Assembly (NCBI GenBank): GCA_029254375.1
Contig: JAQWXR010000049.1
Coordinates: forward strand, 1 to 34,906
DNA from: Schleiferiaceae bacterium
GTDB taxonomy: Bacteria; Bacteroidota; Bacteroidia; Flavobacteriales; Schleiferiaceae
Direction of reading: 5' to 3'
DNA length: 34,906 bases
The notes below the pieces were generated by a model. That model was not told where the DNA came from, ran no database searches, and worked only from the letters and a program-made list of their open reading frames with translations. Of the stretch, positions 34,309-34,906 are shown piece by piece. Numbering within the stretch: the stretch's first letter is position 1; every line of letters starts with the position of its first letter. A program made the position numbers and the translations under genes.

Positions 34309-34906
34309 TGATCGAACAAGGCGTATTCCTTCTTGCCCTCGCCTTTGGCGCTGCGCTTTTTGCTCGCCAAATCATCCGACTGCGCCGCGGTCTCGCCTTG
34401 GCTCGCCCGAGTGAGCGAAATGATCGTCAATCAGAGCGATGGACCACGATGCTTCGTGTGGCGATGGGACAATCCAAAATGGGAACTCGGCCTCTTGCGG
34501 CATTCTTCCATCTTCTAATTTATGTAGGTTTTGTCCTAATCAACCTGGAGGTTGTCGAAATCTTACTCGACGGGGCGTTGGGTAGCCATCGAATTTTTGA
34601 AGGACCCCTCGGTGGGTTCTACCCCTTCCTTATTGGCTTTTTTGAAATCCTAGCTGTGCTGGTGCTCCTAGCCTGTGTGGTATTTATAGTTCGTCGGGCA
34701 TTCGGAGGCATCGGCCGATTCAATCATTCGGACATGACGGGCTGGCCTAATCAGGATGCCCACATCATCTTATATACAGAGATCGTCCTCATGCTCGCGT
34801 TGCTTTTGATGAATGTGGCAGAAACTGCTCGTCTTGGCACGGAAGGCTTTGTAGTCAGCCGGCAATTCGCTTCGCTCTTTGATGCTTGGGACGGGAATAG
34901 CCTTCA
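34308..34906 (+). CDS. Membrane (Fe-S) oxidoreductase, N-terminal part (truncated by window end)
   Basis: The frame opens at ATG 34308, overlaps the mlaD-like stop and runs off the right edge, so about 199 residues are seen. There are four membrane segments, at roughly residues 3-18, 70-90, 107-127 and 160-178. The GQSKMGTRPLAAFFHLLIYVGF stretch (motif GQSKM...RP...HLxIYVGF) and WPNQDAHIILYTEI match the N-terminus of Bacteroidota proteins that go on to a two 4Fe-4S and CCG (HdrD-like) module. The iron-sulfur part is not inside the window, so the assignment rests on this region alone. Confidence 0.7.
   Translation, partial: MIEQGVFLLALAFGAALFARQIIRLRRGLALARPSERNDRQSERWTTMLRVAMGQSKMGTRPLAAFFHLLIYVGFVLINLEVVEILLDGALGSHRIFEGPLGGFYPFLIGFFEILAVLVLLACVVFIVRRAFGGIGRFNHSDMTGWPNQDAHIILYTEIVLMLALLLMNVAETARLGTEGFVVSRQFASLFDAWDGNSL

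Noticed and set aside
24662-34906. A novel defence or mobile system
   Set aside because: All genes here belong to known metabolic or envelope families and composition is even; no toxin, nuclease cluster or transposase is seen.

Overview
The window looks like a stretch of Bacteroidota chromosome, probably from the order Flavobacteriales; a Cryomorphaceae/Schleiferiaceae-like marine lineage is only a guess. The signs are a GWxTD-domain protein, a DUF4199 protein, a secreted endonuclease with a type IX secretion (T9SS)-style C-terminal domain, a fused alpha/beta 2-oxo acid dehydrogenase E1, a menaquinone operon, a Bacteroidota-type SRP RNA, and promoters that match the Bacteroidota -7 consensus TAnnTTTG. 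Base composition is near 50% GC throughout. I see no insertion sequence, prophage, CRISPR array or rRNA operon. Coding density is very high and no gene-free stretch exceeds about 140 bases.

Layout. 1-5.7 kb: a GT39-type membrane glycosyltransferase, a SulP anion transporter on the minus strand, a tRNA-Ser(UGA), a GWxTD lipoprotein/secreted protein and a GT2 glycosyltransferase. 5.6-11.2 kb, all minus: endonuclease I, DUF4199 protein, two GT2 glycosyltransferases (both with TTG starts), type II dehydroquinase and XerD. 11.2-11.3 kb: SRP RNA on the plus strand. 11.3-14.4 kb: fused E1 dehydrogenase (minus), then transaldolase (plus), which ends in a 5 x 8-bp tandem repeat. 14.5-21.3 kb, minus: a tightly packed men operon, menI-menF-menD-menB-menA-menC-menE. 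21.4-24.6 kb, plus: thrS-infC-rpmI-rplT with a strong terminator. 24.7-27.4 kb, minus: ridA, lpdA and an ABC ATPase. 27.4-29.7 kb, plus: non-phosphorylating GAPDH (gapN) and an anthranilate/aminodeoxychorismate glutamine amidotransferase. 29.7-34.9 kb: LptD-like outer membrane protein (minus), divergent from an N-acetylmuramoyl-L-alanine amidase, an MCE/MlaD protein and the 5' part of a membrane (Fe-S) oxidoreductase.

How the genes work together. The men operon supplies menaquinone from chorismate; only menH and the final methyltransferase are not seen here, and the first gene is a MenI-type DHNA-CoA thioesterase. thrS-infC-rpmI-rplT is the classic translation operon. Several genes serve the envelope: LptD, amidase, MlaD-like protein, glycosyltransferases and GWxTD protein.

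The most notable observations concern gene starts and promoters. Near-consensus -7 elements sit 4-5 nt upstream of several ATGs, which implies leaderless mRNAs. The lptD-like gene and the amidase start on one shared CATG, in opposite directions. infC has no ATG/GTG/TTG start and apparently begins at CTG. I found no clearly undescribed multi-gene system; most of the window is housekeeping.
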